A stretch of DNA of 64,000 nucleotides from Rhodocyclales bacterium. Its GTDB lineage: Bacteria > Pseudomonadota > Gammaproteobacteria > Burkholderiales > Rhodocyclaceae. Made by a program: the position numbers and the translations under genes. Below the pieces are notes generated by a model. That model saw only the letters and a program-made list of their open reading frames with translations, did no database searches and was not told the DNA's origin. This document shows positions 8,927-18,047 of the stretch, one piece after another; position 1 is the first letter of the stretch; each line of letters opens with the position of its first letter. The DNA is taken from NCBI GenBank assembly GCA_028292505.1, contig JAQGMF010000015.1, positions 40,144-104,143 on the forward strand, read 5' to 3'.

Positions 8927-10699
8927 TCAGTACGCGCGCGTCTTAAGCGCAATGGATTCGACGGTCAGCGGTTCGAGCTTGACCGGCTTGTAGTCGAGAC
9001 GATTGCCCTCGCGATACCACAACGAGTGCTTGAGCCAGTTGGCATCGTCGCGACCGTTCGGATGTTCCGCCGTGTCTGGCGCATCGTCGCGCACGTGCGC
9101 CCCGCGCGATTCCGTGCGCGCATTCGCCGAAACGATGGTGGCCTTGGCAACCTCGATCAGATTGTCGAGTTCGAGTGCTTCGATGCGCGCCGTGTTCCAC
9201 ACCTGCGACTTGTCCTTGATCTCGGTCTGCGCCACCTGCTTCTCGATTTCGAGAATCTTGTCCACGCCCTGCTGCAGCATGTCCTTGAAGCGGAACACGC
9301 CGGCATGCGCCTGCATGGTGCGCTGCATCGCCAGACGCGTCTCATGTACATCCGCACCGTGAGTCTGTGTGTTCAGACGATTGACGCGTGCCAGCGATTT
9401 GTCGATCTCGGCTTGAGGAACCTCTTGCAGCGCGGCCGGCTCCTTGCGGATGAATTCGACCATCGATTCGCCGGAACTCTTGCCGAAGACCAGCAGGTCG
9501 AGCAGGGAATTGGTACCGAGACGATTGGCGCCATGCACAGAAGCACAAGCGCATTCGCCAGCGGCGTAAAAGCCTGCTACCGAAGCACCGTCGACGACGA
9601 CTTCGCCGTGATAGTTGGTCGGAATACCGCCCATCTGGTAATGACAAGTGGGTACGACGGGAATCGGTGCCTTGATCGGATCGACACCGGCGAACTGGAT
9701 CGAGATTTCGCGAATGCCCGGCAGGCGTTGCATGATGGTGTGCGGGTCCAGATGCGTGATGTCGAGCATCACGTGATCCTTGGCCGGACCGCAGCCACGG
9801 CCCTCGTTGATCTCCGTCACCATTGCGCGCGACACGACATCGCGCGAAGCGAGATCCTTGGCATTCGGCGCATAGCGCTCCATGAAGCGCTCGCCGTCGC
9901 TGTTGCGCAGAATACCGCCTTCGCCGCGCACGCCTTCGGTAATCAGCACGCCGGCACCGGCAACACCGGTCGGGTGGAACTGCCAGAACTCCATGTCTTC
10001 GAGCGGAATGCCGGCGCGCGCCGCCATGCCAACGCCATCGCCGGTATTGATGAAAGCATTGGTCGATGAATAGTAGATGCGCCCTGCGCCGCCGGTGGCG
10101 AACAAAGTGGCCTTCGCCTGGAACACGGTGACCTCACCCGTTTCCATTTCCATCGCCAGCACGCCGAGTACGCGACCGTCGGGCGCGCGCAGCAGATCCA
10201 GTGCCAGCCATTCGACGAAGAACTGCGTATTGGCGCGCACATTGCGCTGATACAGTGCGTGCAACATCGCGTGGCCGGTACGGTCGGCTGCGGCACAGGC
10301 GCGACGCACCGGCTTCTCGCCGAAGTTCGACATGTGTCCGCCGAACGGGCGCTGGTAGATCTTGCCATTGTCGAGACGGTCGAACGGCATGCCGTAGTGC
10401 TCAAGTTCCACGACCACTTGTGGCGCCTGCTTGCACATGAACTCGATAGCGTCCTGGTCGCCAAGCCAGTCGGAGCCCTTGACGGTGTCATACATATGCC
10501 AGGTCCAGTGGTCGGGTTCCGAATTGCCCAGAGAGGCCGACACGCCACCCTGCGCCGCCACGGTGTGCGAACGGGTCGGAAAAACCTTGGTAATGACGGC
10601 AGTCTTGAGACCGGACTCCGCCAGGGTCACCGCAGCGCGCATGCCGGCGCCACCGGCACCGACGATCACTGCATCAAACGTACGCTTGGCGACTTTCAA
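8927..10699 (-). CDS. sdhA: Succinate dehydrogenase flavoprotein subunit, TTG start
   Basis: Catalytic subunit of complex II (590 residues), which oxidises succinate to fumarate. It has the FAD Rossmann motif VIVGAGGAGMRA (residues 11-22) and SHTVAAQGG with His45 as the expected covalent FAD attachment site. Active-site patches such as HPTGVAGAGVLITEGVRGEGG are present. The first in-frame start is TTG at 10697-10699, immediately after the sdhD TAA stop, with GGAGA about six bases upstream. No in-frame ATG precedes it, so translation is probably coupled to sdhD. Confidence 0.97.
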   Translation of the reverse strand: MKVAKRTFDAVIVGAGGAGMRAAVTLAESGLKTAVITKVFPTRSHTVAAQGGVSASLGNSEPDHWTWHMYDTVKGSDWLGDQDAIEFMCKQAPQVVVELEHYGMPFDRLDNGKIYQRPFGGHMSNFGEKPVRRACAAADRTGHAMLHALYQRNVRANTQFFVEWLALDLLRAPDGRVLGVLAMEMETGEVTVFQAKATLFATGGAGRIYYSSTNAFINTGDGVGMAARAGIPLEDMEFWQFHPTGVAGAGVLITEGVRGEGGILRNSDGERFMERYAPNAKDLASRDVVSRAMVTEINEGRGCGPAKDHVMLDITHLDPHTIMQRLPGIREISIQFAGVDPIKAPIPVVPTCHYQMGGIPTNYHGEVVVDGASVAGFYAAGECACASVHGANRLGTNSLLDLLVFGKSSGESMVEFIRKEPAALQEVPQAEIDKSLARVNRLNTQTHGADVHETRLAMQRTMQAHAGVFRFKDMLQQGVDKILEIEKQVAQTEIKDKSQVWNTARIEALELDNLIEVAKATIVSANARTESRGAHVRDDAPDTAEHPNGRDDANWLKHSLWYREGNRLDYKPVKLEPLTVESIALKTRAY

Positions 10700-11047
10700 T
10701 TAGAGTCTCCACAGAATCTGGGCTGCCCAACCGGCATAGCCCAACAACAGGAACGCCACCACGGCGTGCAAAGTCAGACGCACACTGATGGGTTTGACGT
10801 AGTCCATGAAGATGTCCCGCACGCCGACCCATGCGTGATAGAACAGCGACATGAAAAACAGGAAAGTCGCGAAGCGCATCATGCCGCTGGAAAACAAGTC
10901 GTACCACGCGAACACGTCGTATGACGTCAGCATCGACAGCCGGATCGCGAACATTACGGTGTAGAGCGCCATCACCACGGCGGTCAGGCGCTGCAGAAGC
11001 CAGTCACCGAACCCGTAGTGCGCGCCGACAACGAGACGCTTCACCAT
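10700..11047 (-). CDS. sdhD: Succinate dehydrogenase membrane anchor subunit D
   Basis: Small hydrophobic anchor, 115 residues and three predicted transmembrane helices. The segment FYHAWVGVRDIFMDY contains the conserved heme-ligand His and the quinone-site Asp-Tyr pair of proteobacterial SdhD. The start at 11047 (MVKRLVVGAHYGFGDWLLQR) matches the family and lies in the 7-base overlap ATGGTGA with the sdhC stop. The open frame further upstream is only overlap with sdhC. Confidence 0.95.
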   Translation of the reverse strand: MVKRLVVGAHYGFGDWLLQRLTAVVMALYTVMFAIRLSMLTSYDVFAWYDLFSSGMMRFATFLFFMSLFYHAWVGVRDIFMDYVKPISVRLTLHAVVAFLLLGYAGWAAQILWRL

Positions 11048-11445
11048 ATCAACACTCCCAGCGCGACGGTCAGCACCAGGCTCACCACCAACACGATCAC
11101 CGAACTCATGCGCGCCGCCGGCAATTCGATGCCGACATGCACATCGAGTAGCAGGAAACGTATACCGGCGCAGAAGTGATGCAGGAAGGACCAGAGCAGT
11201 CCCAGTAGAACAAGCTTGACGATCGGCAAGCCAGCGAGGCTGAAATCGAATATCGCGTGGAAGGAATCGAGGTCCTCCTGCGAGCCCAGACTGGCGCCGA
11301 ACAACCACAGGATCAACGGCAAGCACAGGAACAAGGCCACGCCACTGATGCGGTGAAGAATGGACACGATACCCGGCAGCGGCAATCTGATCTGCATGAG
11401 ATTCAGATGCTTGGGCCTTGGCTTACGGACAATTACTTCCGCCAT
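11041..11445 (-). CDS. sdhC: Succinate dehydrogenase cytochrome b556 subunit
   Basis: Heme- and quinone-binding anchor of complex II, 134 residues with three hydrophobic segments. HRISGVALFL carries the Ser and Arg used in quinone binding, and SFLHHFCAGIRFLLLDVHVG carries the heme His. The start at 11445 (MAEVIVRKPRPKHLNL) is preferred because GGAGG lies nine bases upstream and the sequence matches family N-termini; the frame stays open to 11487 without a good ribosome site. Confidence 0.95.
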   Translation of the reverse strand: MAEVIVRKPRPKHLNLMQIRLPLPGIVSILHRISGVALFLCLPLILWLFGASLGSQEDLDSFHAIFDFSLAGLPIVKLVLLGLLWSFLHHFCAGIRFLLLDVHVGIELPAARMSSVIVLVVSLVLTVALGVLIW

Positions 11446-11552
11446 ACAGCACACCTCCAGTACATGCGACGAAAATATCTGCCGCAATTTTCGAAAACCC
11501 GTTTTTCGTAACTACTTCTTGTATGACATCGGCCTATTGCGCTGCTTCACGG

Positions 11553-12290
11553 TCAACTCAGTTCGTTCAGGTAGAAATGCTCGGCGGTCGAATACAGGCC
11601 TCGCCGCCACTCCACCGGCTTGTCGCCGTAGGTATAGGCCACCCGCTCCACCGACAACAAAGGCGTGTGTTCGGCCACGCCCAGCGATTCCGCAACCTGC
11701 CGTTCCGCCGAAACCGCACGAATGCGCTCCGAAGCGCGAATCATGCGCAAACCAAATCGTGTTTCGAAAAGGCTGTACAGCGAGCCTTCCCAGTCCTGCA
11801 AGACTTCCAGCGTCAAGCCCTGGAACATCTCGCCAGGCAGATAAATCTCATCGACAACTACCGGCTTCACATCGAATTTCAGCAAACGACGCACGATGAT
11901 GATCGGACTTCCCAAAGGCACCTGCAGGTTCTTCGATGCTTCCTGCCCAGCCCTGGCCTTCCAGCACTCCAGCGGAACGCTTTTCGGTTGTCCGGCGCCA
12001 CCGCTGAGAGGCACCAGCCTCAGGAATCGGAATGATGCGCGCGGATCGTGGTGCGAAGCAACAAACGTCCCCTTCCCCTGACGCCGCAGCACGATATTCT
12101 CGGCCGACAACTCGTCGATTGCCTTGCGTACCGTGCCCTGACTGACACCGAAGCGTGAGGCCAGATCCTGCTCGCTGGGAATTGCCTGTCCCGGTGCCCA
12201 CTCGCCCGCCTCAAGCGCTTGCAAAATCAGGCTCTTGATCTGCTGGTACAAGGGACTGAAAGTGGGCGATACGTGTGCCATGGCTTGCAT
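11553..12290 (-). CDS. GntR/HutC-family transcriptional regulator of the TCA cluster
   Basis: 245 residues. An N-terminal winged helix-turn-helix of the GntR type (about 14-80: SPLYQQIKSLILQAL to GVSQGTVRKAIDELSAENIVLRRQGKGTFV) is followed by a UTRA-like effector domain (about 95-240). It lies directly upstream of sdhCDAB on the same strand and divergent from mdh. A homologue in this position is common in Burkholderiales, and a role in controlling sdh, mdh and itself is inferred. A perfect palindrome 42 bp upstream of its start is a candidate operator. The ligand is unknown; an organic acid is a reasonable guess. A second Met four codons in is an alternative start. Confidence 0.9.
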   Translation of the reverse strand: MQAMAHVSPTFSPLYQQIKSLILQALEAGEWAPGQAIPSEQDLASRFGVSQGTVRKAIDELSAENIVLRRQGKGTFVASHHDPRASFRFLRLVPLSGGAGQPKSVPLECWKARAGQEASKNLQVPLGSPIIIVRRLLKFDVKPVVVDEIYLPGEMFQGLTLEVLQDWEGSLYSLFETRFGLRMIRASERIRAVSAERQVAESLGVAEHTPLLSVERVAYTYGDKPVEWRRGLYSTAEHFYLNELS

Positions 12291-12304
12291 TCAAGCATAA
12301 ATTC

Positions 12305-12332
12305 TTGACACCGTCCATATGAAGTCTACTAT
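12305..12332 (+). promoter_or_regulatory. Sigma-70-like promoter for mdh
   Basis: TTGACA (12305-12310), a 16-bp spacer and TACTAT (12327-12332) form a near-consensus promoter reading toward mdh. The predicted start of transcription, about 12339, would leave a leader of roughly 290 nt. The -10 element abuts the palindrome at 12332-12343. Confidence 0.65.
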
Positions 12333-12343
12333 CTTATATAAGA
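12332..12343. promoter_or_regulatory. Palindromic operator TCTTATATAAGA, candidate GntR-regulator site
   Basis: A perfect 12-bp palindrome centred between the divergent gntR-sdh and mdh units, overlapping the -10 end and start region of the mdh promoter. GntR/HutC regulators typically bind short AT-rich palindromes of this kind next to their own gene. Binding here would repress both directions. A weaker 9-of-12 match (TCTTGTATGACA) lies near 11518, in front of sdhC. Confidence 0.6.
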
Positions 12344-12630
12344 CATAAAACAGCTTTTGGCACAGCTTGAAAAAACATTGTATTCTTCGGCGTCGTTGGC
12401 TGCGCCGCCACCCCGCTGCTTGCCTGATTTTCACCGTGATGGATTGCAATTCTGCATCACGTGTTTGTGCGTTGCACGAAATGCTGCGCTACAGTCACGG
12501 GATGTGATGGCGGTCAAGGCTTTCACGGAGTGCAAATGCTTCCGTTGCATGCGACGAACGCCCGCGACATTGATTTTCATATCATTAAACCGTTGATTTT
12601 CTGCTGATTTCTCGCGCCAGGAGCCGCCTC
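12344..12630. other. Long untranslated leader of mdh
   Basis: Roughly 285 bp with no convincing gene. A 79-codon frame here has no recognisable protein character. A small inverted repeat (CGTGATG at 12435-12441 with CATCACG at 12455-12461) is the only structure seen. The mdh ribosome site AGGAG is near the right end. Confidence 0.5.
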
Positions 12631-13623
12631 ATGTCCAAGTCCCCCATTCGCGTCACTGTCACCGGCGCTGCCGGCCAGATTGGCTATAGCCTCTTGTTTC
12701 GCATCGCCAGCGGCGAAATGCTCGGCAAGGACCAGCCCGTCATCCTACAATTGCTCGATCTGCCGCAAGCCCAGAAGGCCGTCAATGGCGTCATCATGGA
12801 GCTGGAAGATTGTGCCTTCCCGCTACTTGCCGGCGTCATCGCCACTGATGATCCTGCCGTCGCTTTCAAGGACACCCAGGTCGCACTGCTTGTCGGTGCA
12901 CGCCCGCGCGGCCCAGGCATGGAACGCAAGGACCTGTTGACCGAAAACGCGAAGATTTTCACCGTGCAGGGCGCTGCCATCGGCCAGTACGCCGATCCCG
13001 ATGTCAAGGTGCTGGTTGTCGGCAACCCATGCAACACAAATGCATATATCGCCAAGGAAACAGCAAAGAAATTTGGCCGTGTGAAGGAAGAGAATTTCAC
13101 CGCCATGCTGCGCCTCGATCACAACCGCGCGCTATCGCAACTCGCCACGAAGTCTGACCGCACGGTCGCCAGCCTGAAGAACCTGGTCGTGTGGGGCAAT
13201 CATTCGCCAACGATGTATGCCGATTACCGTTTCGTCACCTCCAGCGGCGACAAGGTGAAGGACCTGATCAACGACGAAGCCTGGAACCGTGACGTGTTTC
13301 TGCCGAAGGTCGGCAAGCGCGGTGCTGCCATCATCGAAGCGCGCGGCCTCTCCTCTGCCGCCTCTGCCGCCAATGCCGCCATCGATCACGTGCGCGACTG
13401 GGTGCTGGGCACAAAGGGCGATTGGGTCACGATGGGCATTCCCTCCGATGGCTCTTACGGTATTCCCGAAGGCATCATTTTCGGCGTCGCTGTGACGACG
13501 GAAAACGGCAAGTACAAGCGCGTCGAAGGTATCGAGATCGACGAATTCTCGCGCGAGCGCATCAACGTCACGCTGAACGAGCTCGAAGAAGAGCGCGCTG
13601 GCGTCGCGGATTTGCTGAAGTAA
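12631..13623 (+). CDS. mdh: Malate dehydrogenase (NAD, cytosolic type)
   Basis: Interconverts malate and oxaloacetate. The 330 residues belong to the cytosolic-type MDH group found in betaproteobacteria. The nucleotide-binding motif [10 protein letters not shown] is at residues 11-20, substrate and catalytic regions are seen in [10 protein letters not shown] and [12 protein letters not shown] (catalytic His), and the mobile-loop arginines lie in [13 protein letters not shown] Shine-Dalgarno AGGAG precedes the ATG. It is the first gene of mdh, citE-like, acnB. Confidence 0.97.
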   Translation: MSKSPIRVTVTGAAGQIGYSLLFRIASGEMLGKDQPVILQLLDLPQAQKAVNGVIMELEDCAFPLLAGVIATDDPAVAFKDTQVALLVGARPRGPGMERKDLLTENAKIFTVQGAAIGQYADPDVKVLVVGNPCNTNAYIAKETAKKFGRVKEENFTAMLRLDHNRALSQLATKSDRTVASLKNLVVWGNHSPTMYADYRFVTSSGDKVKDLINDEAWNRDVFLPKVGKRGAAIIEARGLSSAASAANAAIDHVRDWVLGTKGDWVTMGIPSDGSYGIPEGIIFGVAVTTENGKYKRVEGIEIDEFSRERINVTLNELEEERAGVADLLK

Positions 13624-13626
13624 TCA

Positions 13627-14637
13627 ATGGGCATGAACCGCAGTCACCCCGATGCGGTGCTTTTTCCGGACGGTGGGGCGTTACCCCACATTCCGGCAGT
13701 CGATCACTATGCCGGCAGCGCCAAGCTTATGCATAAGGCATTGGCTTTGCAGGCTGGGCTTGCCAGCAAAGGAATCGCGACTTTCGATGTGACGCTGGAT
13801 TGCGAGGACGGTGCAGCAGTCGGCGCGGAACAGGAACACGCCGAGATGATCGCGGCCCTCCTGATGAGCGAGGAGAACCGCTTCGATCGTGCTGGCGTGC
13901 GTATCCATGATGTTACGCATGCGTCATGGCTTGCCGATTTGCAGCACATCGTTGCTGTCGCAGGCACGCGTCTCGCTTATCTGACGCTGCCCAAGGCGCG
14001 CGATGTCGACGACGTGCGCTGGGTGCTGGCGGCCTTGCGCGACAGCGAGCAACGGTGCGGCTTGGGGCGGAGAATTCCGCTTCACGTGCTGATCGAGACA
14101 CACGGCGCCCTGCACCAGGTGTGGCAGATCGCTGCACTCGAAGGTGTCGCATCGCTGGATTTTGGCTTGATGGATTTTGTCAGCGCGCATCACGGCGCCA
14201 TTACAAGCAGCGCAATGCGCAGCCCCGGACAGTTCGATCACGCCATCGTGCGCCGGGCGAAGACGGTAATCGTGGCAGCGGCGCTGGCCCATTCGGTGGT
14301 GCCGACGCACAACGTCACAACAGAATTGCATGATGTTGCAAGCATTCGGGATGATGCACGGCGTGCGCGCGAGGAATTCGGATTCCTGCGCATGTGGAGC
14401 ATCCATCCGAACCAGATCGAGCCGATTCTGACTGTCATGCAGCCGGACTACTCGGAGCTGGTGGAAGCAGATGAAGTGATCGCCGCGGCACAGGGCGCGT
14501 CGTGGGGACCGATACAGTTGCACGGTCGTCTGCATGACCGCGCCTCGTATCGTTACTACTGGAACTTGTTGAAGCGTGCACATGCGACGGGCTGCAAATT
14601 GCCGGCCAGTGCACACGAACGTTTTTTTAATTTCTGA
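13627..14637 (+). CDS. HpcH/HpaI aldolase / citrate lyase beta (CitE)-like protein
   Basis: 336-residue TIM-barrel protein of the CitE/HpcH family. Family features include TFDVTLDCEDGAAVG near the N-terminus (Glu/Asp region that ligates Mg), a conserved Arg strand, HVLIETHGALHQVWQIAAL with the metal-binding Glu, and LDFGLMDFVSAHHG. The C-terminal SIHPNQIEPI segment is shared with malyl/citramalyl-CoA lyase-like enzymes. No citrate lyase alpha or gamma gene is nearby, so it is not part of a classical citrate lyase. It starts three bases after mdh and precedes acnB by 48 bp, so it is almost surely co-transcribed. A CoA-ester lyase or repair role in the TCA cycle is inferred; the substrate is unknown. 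Confidence 0.85.
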   Translation: MGMNRSHPDAVLFPDGGALPHIPAVDHYAGSAKLMHKALALQAGLASKGIATFDVTLDCEDGAAVGAEQEHAEMIAALLMSEENRFDRAGVRIHDVTHASWLADLQHIVAVAGTRLAYLTLPKARDVDDVRWVLAALRDSEQRCGLGRRIPLHVLIETHGALHQVWQIAALEGVASLDFGLMDFVSAHHGAITSSAMRSPGQFDHAIVRRAKTVIVAAALAHSVVPTHNVTTELHDVASIRDDARRAREEFGFLRMWSIHPNQIEPILTVMQPDYSELVEADEVIAAAQGASWGPIQLHGRLHDRASYRYYWNLLKRAHATGCKLPASAHERFFNF

Positions 14638-14685
14638 ACCGTATCTGCCCGTGGGGCGAACGGAACACTGCTGGAGGATTTGACT

Positions 14686-17295
14686 GTGCTTGAAGCCTAT
14701 CGCCAACACGTTGCCGAGCGCGCTGCGCTGGGTATTCCGCCTCTGCCGCTGGATGCCAAGCAGACCGGCGAACTCGTCGAGCTGCTGAAGAATCCGCCTG
14801 CCGGTGAAGAAGCATTCCTCGTCGACCTCATCACGCATCGCGTGCCACCGGGCGTCGACGATGCCGCCAAGGTCAAGGCATCATTCCTCGCCGCCGTAGC
14901 ACATGGCGATGTCATCGCACCGCAGATTTCCAAAGCCAAGGCAACCGAATTGCTCGGCACAATGGTCGGCGGTTACAACGTCAGGCCTTTGATCGATCTG
15001 CTCGACGACGCAGCGCTGGCGCCAGTCGCCGCTGAAGGCCTGAAGAAGACCTTGCTGATGTTCGACTTCTTCCACGACGTTTCGGAGAAGGCGAAGGCTG
15101 CGAATCCAGCAACTGCGGCCGTAGCACAAGGCATCATCAAGAGCTGGGCCGAAGCCGAGTGGTTCACGACGCGTCCGGAATTCCCATCCAGCATAAAGCT
15201 GACCGTGCTCAAGATCACCGGCGAAACCAACACCGACGATCTCTCGCCCGCACCCGATGCCTGGAGCCGCCCGGATATTCCGCTGCATGCCCTCGCCATG
15301 CTCAAGAACACCCGCCCCGGCATCACGCCGGAAGATGACGGCAAGCGCGGCCCGATCAAGATGATCCAGGACCTCGCAGCCAAGGGCAATCTCGTTGCCT
15401 ATGTGGGCGATGTGGTCGGTACCGGCTCCTCGCGCAAGTCCGCAACGAACTCCGTGCTGTGGTGGACCGGTGAAGACATTCCCTACGTGCCGAACAAGAA
15501 ATTCGGCGGTGTGTGCCTCGGCGGCAAGATCGCCCCGATTTTCTTCAACACACAGGAAGATGCTGGCGCGCTGGCTGTCGAGCTCGACGTATCCAAACTG
15601 GATATGGGCGACGAGATCGAATTGAATGTCGATCACGCTACGGGCGCTGTCAAGGTGCTCAAGGGCGGCGCGGTGGTTTCCGAATCCGCACTGAAGAATC
15701 TCGTGCTGCTCGACGAAGTACGCGCCGGTGGCCGTATCAACCTGATCATCGGCCGCAGCCTCACCGCCAAGGCACGCGAGTTCCTCGGCCAGCCCGCTTC
15801 CACGCTCTTCCGCCTGCCACAGATTCCTGCCGATACCGGCAAGGGCTACACGCTGGCGCAGAAGATGGTCGGTCGCGCATGTGGCCTGCCCGAGGGCCAA
15901 GGCATGCGTCCCGGCACTTATTGCGAACCCAAGATGACTTCCGTCGGTTCGCAGGACACCACCGGCCCGATGACCCGCGACGAGTTGAAGGATCTGGCTT
16001 GTCTGGGCTTCTCGGCCGATCTGGTGATGCAATCCTTTTGTCATACCGCCGCGTACCCGAAACCGGTCGACGTCAAGACACACCGCGAGTTGCCGAAGTT
16101 CATCGCCAACCGCGGCGGCATCTCGCTGCGTCCCGGCGACGGCATCATCCACTCGTGGCTTAACCGCATGTTGATGCCCGACACTGTCGGCACCGGCGGC
16201 GACAGCCATACTCGCTTCCCGGTCGGCATCAGCTTCCCGGCTGGCTCCGGCCTGGTCGCGTTCGCGGCCGCTACCGGCGTCATGCCGCTGGACATGCCGG
16301 AATCGGTACTGGTGCGCTTCAAGGGCACCATGCAGCCCGGCGTCACCCTGCGCGACCTCGTGCATGCCATCCCGCTTTATGCCATCAAGCAAGGTCTGCT
16401 CACCGTCGCCAAGGCGGGCAAGGTCAACGCCTTCTCCGGCCGCATTCTCGAAATCGAAGGCCTGCCCGACCTCAAGATCGAACAGGCATTCGAACTCTCC
16501 GACGCTTCGGCAGAACGTTCTGCTGCCGGCTGCACAGTGCATCTGAATCGCGAGCCGGTCATCGAATACCTGAAGTCCAACATCGTGCTGCTCAAGAACA
16601 TGATCGCCGATGGCTACCAGGACAAGCGCACCATCGAACGCCGCATTGCCAAGATGGAAGACTGGATCGCCAATGGCGAATTGCTACAACCGGATGCGGA
16701 TGCCGAATATGCCGAAGTCATCGAGATCAACCTCGACGACATCAAGGAACCGATCCTGTGCTGCCCGAACGATCCGGACGACGCGAAATTCCTGTCGGAA
16801 GTGCAGAACACACCGATCGATGAAGTTTTCATCGGCTCGTGCATGACCAACATCGGCCACTTCCGCGCAGCCTCCAAGCTGCTCGAAGGTCGCCGCGATA
16901 TTCCTGTCAAGCTGTGGATCGCTCCGCCAACCAAGATGGACGCGTCCGAACTGACCAAGGAAGGTCATTACAGCGTGTTTGGCAATGCCGGTGCCCGAAC
17001 CGAAATGCCGGGCTGCTCGCTGTGCATGGGCAATCAGGCGCAAGTGAAGGAAGGCGCAACGGTCGTGTCCACCTCGACACGCAACTTCCCGAACCGCCTC
17101 GGCAAGAACAGCAATGTGTATCTCGCCTCTGCAGAACTGGCCGCGATTTCGTCGAAACTCGGGCGCATCCCGACCGTGGCGGAATATCACGCTGACATGG
17201 GCGTCATCAACGCCGACAGCAGCAAGATCTACCGCTATATGAACTTCAACCAGATCAGCGAGTACCAGGAAATTGCCGACGAGGTGAAGGTGTAA
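14686..17295 (+). CDS. acnB: Aconitate hydratase B
   Basis: Bifunctional aconitase/2-methylisocitrate dehydratase, 869 residues. The start is placed at GTG 14686 ([16 protein letters not shown]), which matches AcnB N-termini and has GGAGG eight bases upstream; an in-frame TTG at 14680 is too close to that site. The N-terminal HEAT-like domain is followed by the swivel domain ([18 protein letters not shown]) and the catalytic domains. The [4Fe-4S] ligands are Cys719 in GSCMTN and Cys777/Cys780 in GCSLCMGN. A strong terminator follows. Confidence 0.97.
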   Translation: MLEAYRQHVAERAALGIPPLPLDAKQTGELVELLKNPPAGEEAFLVDLITHRVPPGVDDAAKVKASFLAAVAHGDVIAPQISKAKATELLGTMVGGYNVRPLIDLLDDAALAPVAAEGLKKTLLMFDFFHDVSEKAKAANPATAAVAQGIIKSWAEAEWFTTRPEFPSSIKLTVLKITGETNTDDLSPAPDAWSRPDIPLHALAMLKNTRPGITPEDDGKRGPIKMIQDLAAKGNLVAYVGDVVGTGSSRKSATNSVLWWTGEDIPYVPNKKFGGVCLGGKIAPIFFNTQEDAGALAVELDVSKLDMGDEIELNVDHATGAVKVLKGGAVVSESALKNLVLLDEVRAGGRINLIIGRSLTAKAREFLGQPASTLFRLPQIPADTGKGYTLAQKMVGRACGLPEGQGMRPGTYCEPKMTSVGSQDTTGPMTRDELKDLACLGFSADLVMQSFCHTAAYPKPVDVKTHRELPKFIANRGGISLRPGDGIIHSWLNRMLMPDTVGTGGDSHTRFPVGISFPAGSGLVAFAAATGVMPLDMPESVLVRFKGTMQPGVTLRDLVHAIPLYAIKQGLLTVAKAGKVNAFSGRILEIEGLPDLKIEQAFELSDASAERSAAGCTVHLNREPVIEYLKSNIVLLKNMIADGYQDKRTIERRIAKMEDWIANGELLQPDADAEYAEVIEINLDDIKEPILCCPNDPDDAKFLSEVQNTPIDEVFIGSCMTNIGHFRAASKLLEGRRDIPVKLWIAPPTKMDASELTKEGHYSVFGNAGARTEMPGCSLCMGNQAQVKEGATVVSTSTRNFPNRLGKNSNVYLASAELAAISSKLGRIPTVAEYHADMGVINADSSKIYRYMNFNQISEYQEIADEVKV

Positions 17296-17440
17296 GCGGT
17301 GGAGTCATTCACGACACGCTAGTCGAGCGTCATTGTGGCCAAGCTGTATTTTCATCGTCTACTTAACGCGTCATCCCCAGCGAGCGTTACTGAGACCTTC
17401 GTCGTGGGCGAGGCCCAATCCGGCAATCGCCAGCCAGCGA

Positions 17441-17477
17441 AAAGCAAACGGCCCGCCATGTGCGGGCCGTTTGCTTT
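17441..17477 (+). terminator. Intrinsic terminator after acnB
   Basis: A perfect 16-bp stem (AAAGCAAACGGCCCGC at 17441-17456 and its complement at 17462-17477) with a 5-nt loop, flanked by A and T residues on both sides. It can terminate the mdh-acnB transcript and may also stop the convergent gene at 17531-17893. Confidence 0.85.
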
Positions 17478-17530
17478 ACATTTCCAGCCAATGCGCTTTA
17501 CGTTTTCACGGCGTTGGCTTTACATTTATT

Positions 17531-17893
17531 TCAATGCGGCAGATCGCGTTCACGCACAATCGGTGCCACGAATTTGACGGAGAAACGCCAGCCCTCAGCA
17601 GTCGACCTGAGAATGAGCGTTTTTGAATGGGCACCTTCTGCGAAAACAGGTCCCTCGTCTGCCAGCTCGACTGCGCCCACGCCGGCGATGACGCAGGCGC
17701 CCGGTAGCGTTACGAAAGCCGATTCGGCGGCGACCAGCACGAACTCGCCAGCATGCGATTCAGTGCAATTCAAGCCCTTGCGCAAAGAGCTTGGGTCACG
17801 CTTCCAAGACTCGCGCAACTTGGCGAGGCCCTGAAGCAATTCATCCGTCATCTTGATGTCGAGCACGACTTCGCGGGATTTGGTGTGGGACAT
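17531..17893 (-). CDS. Hypothetical protein, 120 aa
   Basis: Not recognised. The sequence starts MSHTKSREVVLDIKMTDELLQGL and is soluble, with no signal peptide or membrane helix. It is predicted mixed alpha/beta, with a beta-rich second half (HSKTLILRSTAEGWRFSVKFV). It is convergent with acnB and followed on its own strand by that terminator. A weak ribosome site and good codon use suggest a real gene, but confidence is limited. Confidence 0.55.
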   Translation of the reverse strand: MSHTKSREVVLDIKMTDELLQGLAKLRESWKRDPSSLRKGLNCTESHAGEFVLVAAESAFVTLPGACVIAGVGAVELADEGPVFAEGAHSKTLILRSTAEGWRFSVKFVAPIVRERDLPH

Positions 17894-17978
17894 GGAATCT
17901 CATGATTGAGTGGGCACATCGACATGATGACGCCCATCTACGGCGATATGGAGAAACATTAAGGCAACACAAATAAAA

Positions 17979-17999
17979 AGCCCCGGACAGGCCGGGGCT
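17979..17999 (-). terminator. Intrinsic terminator of the Ser/Ala-repeat lipoprotein gene
   Basis: An 8-bp GC stem (AGCCCCGG 17979-17986, complement 17992-17999) is followed on the minus strand by a T-rich run (CTTTTTATTT). It lies 49 bp past the stop codon of the gene at 18048-18995. Confidence 0.85.
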
Positions 18000-18047
18000 A
18001 ATTCTCAGATCGGGATGAGCACACCGCATGCGGTACGCCCTCCGGCC

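Noticed and set aside
12357..12596. A 79-codon plus-strand frame in the mdh leader.
   Set aside because: No ribosome site or protein character; it lies inside the predicted untranslated leader.
17333..17626. Two overlapping plus-strand frames after acnB.
   Set aside because: They run through the acnB terminator and have no family resemblance.
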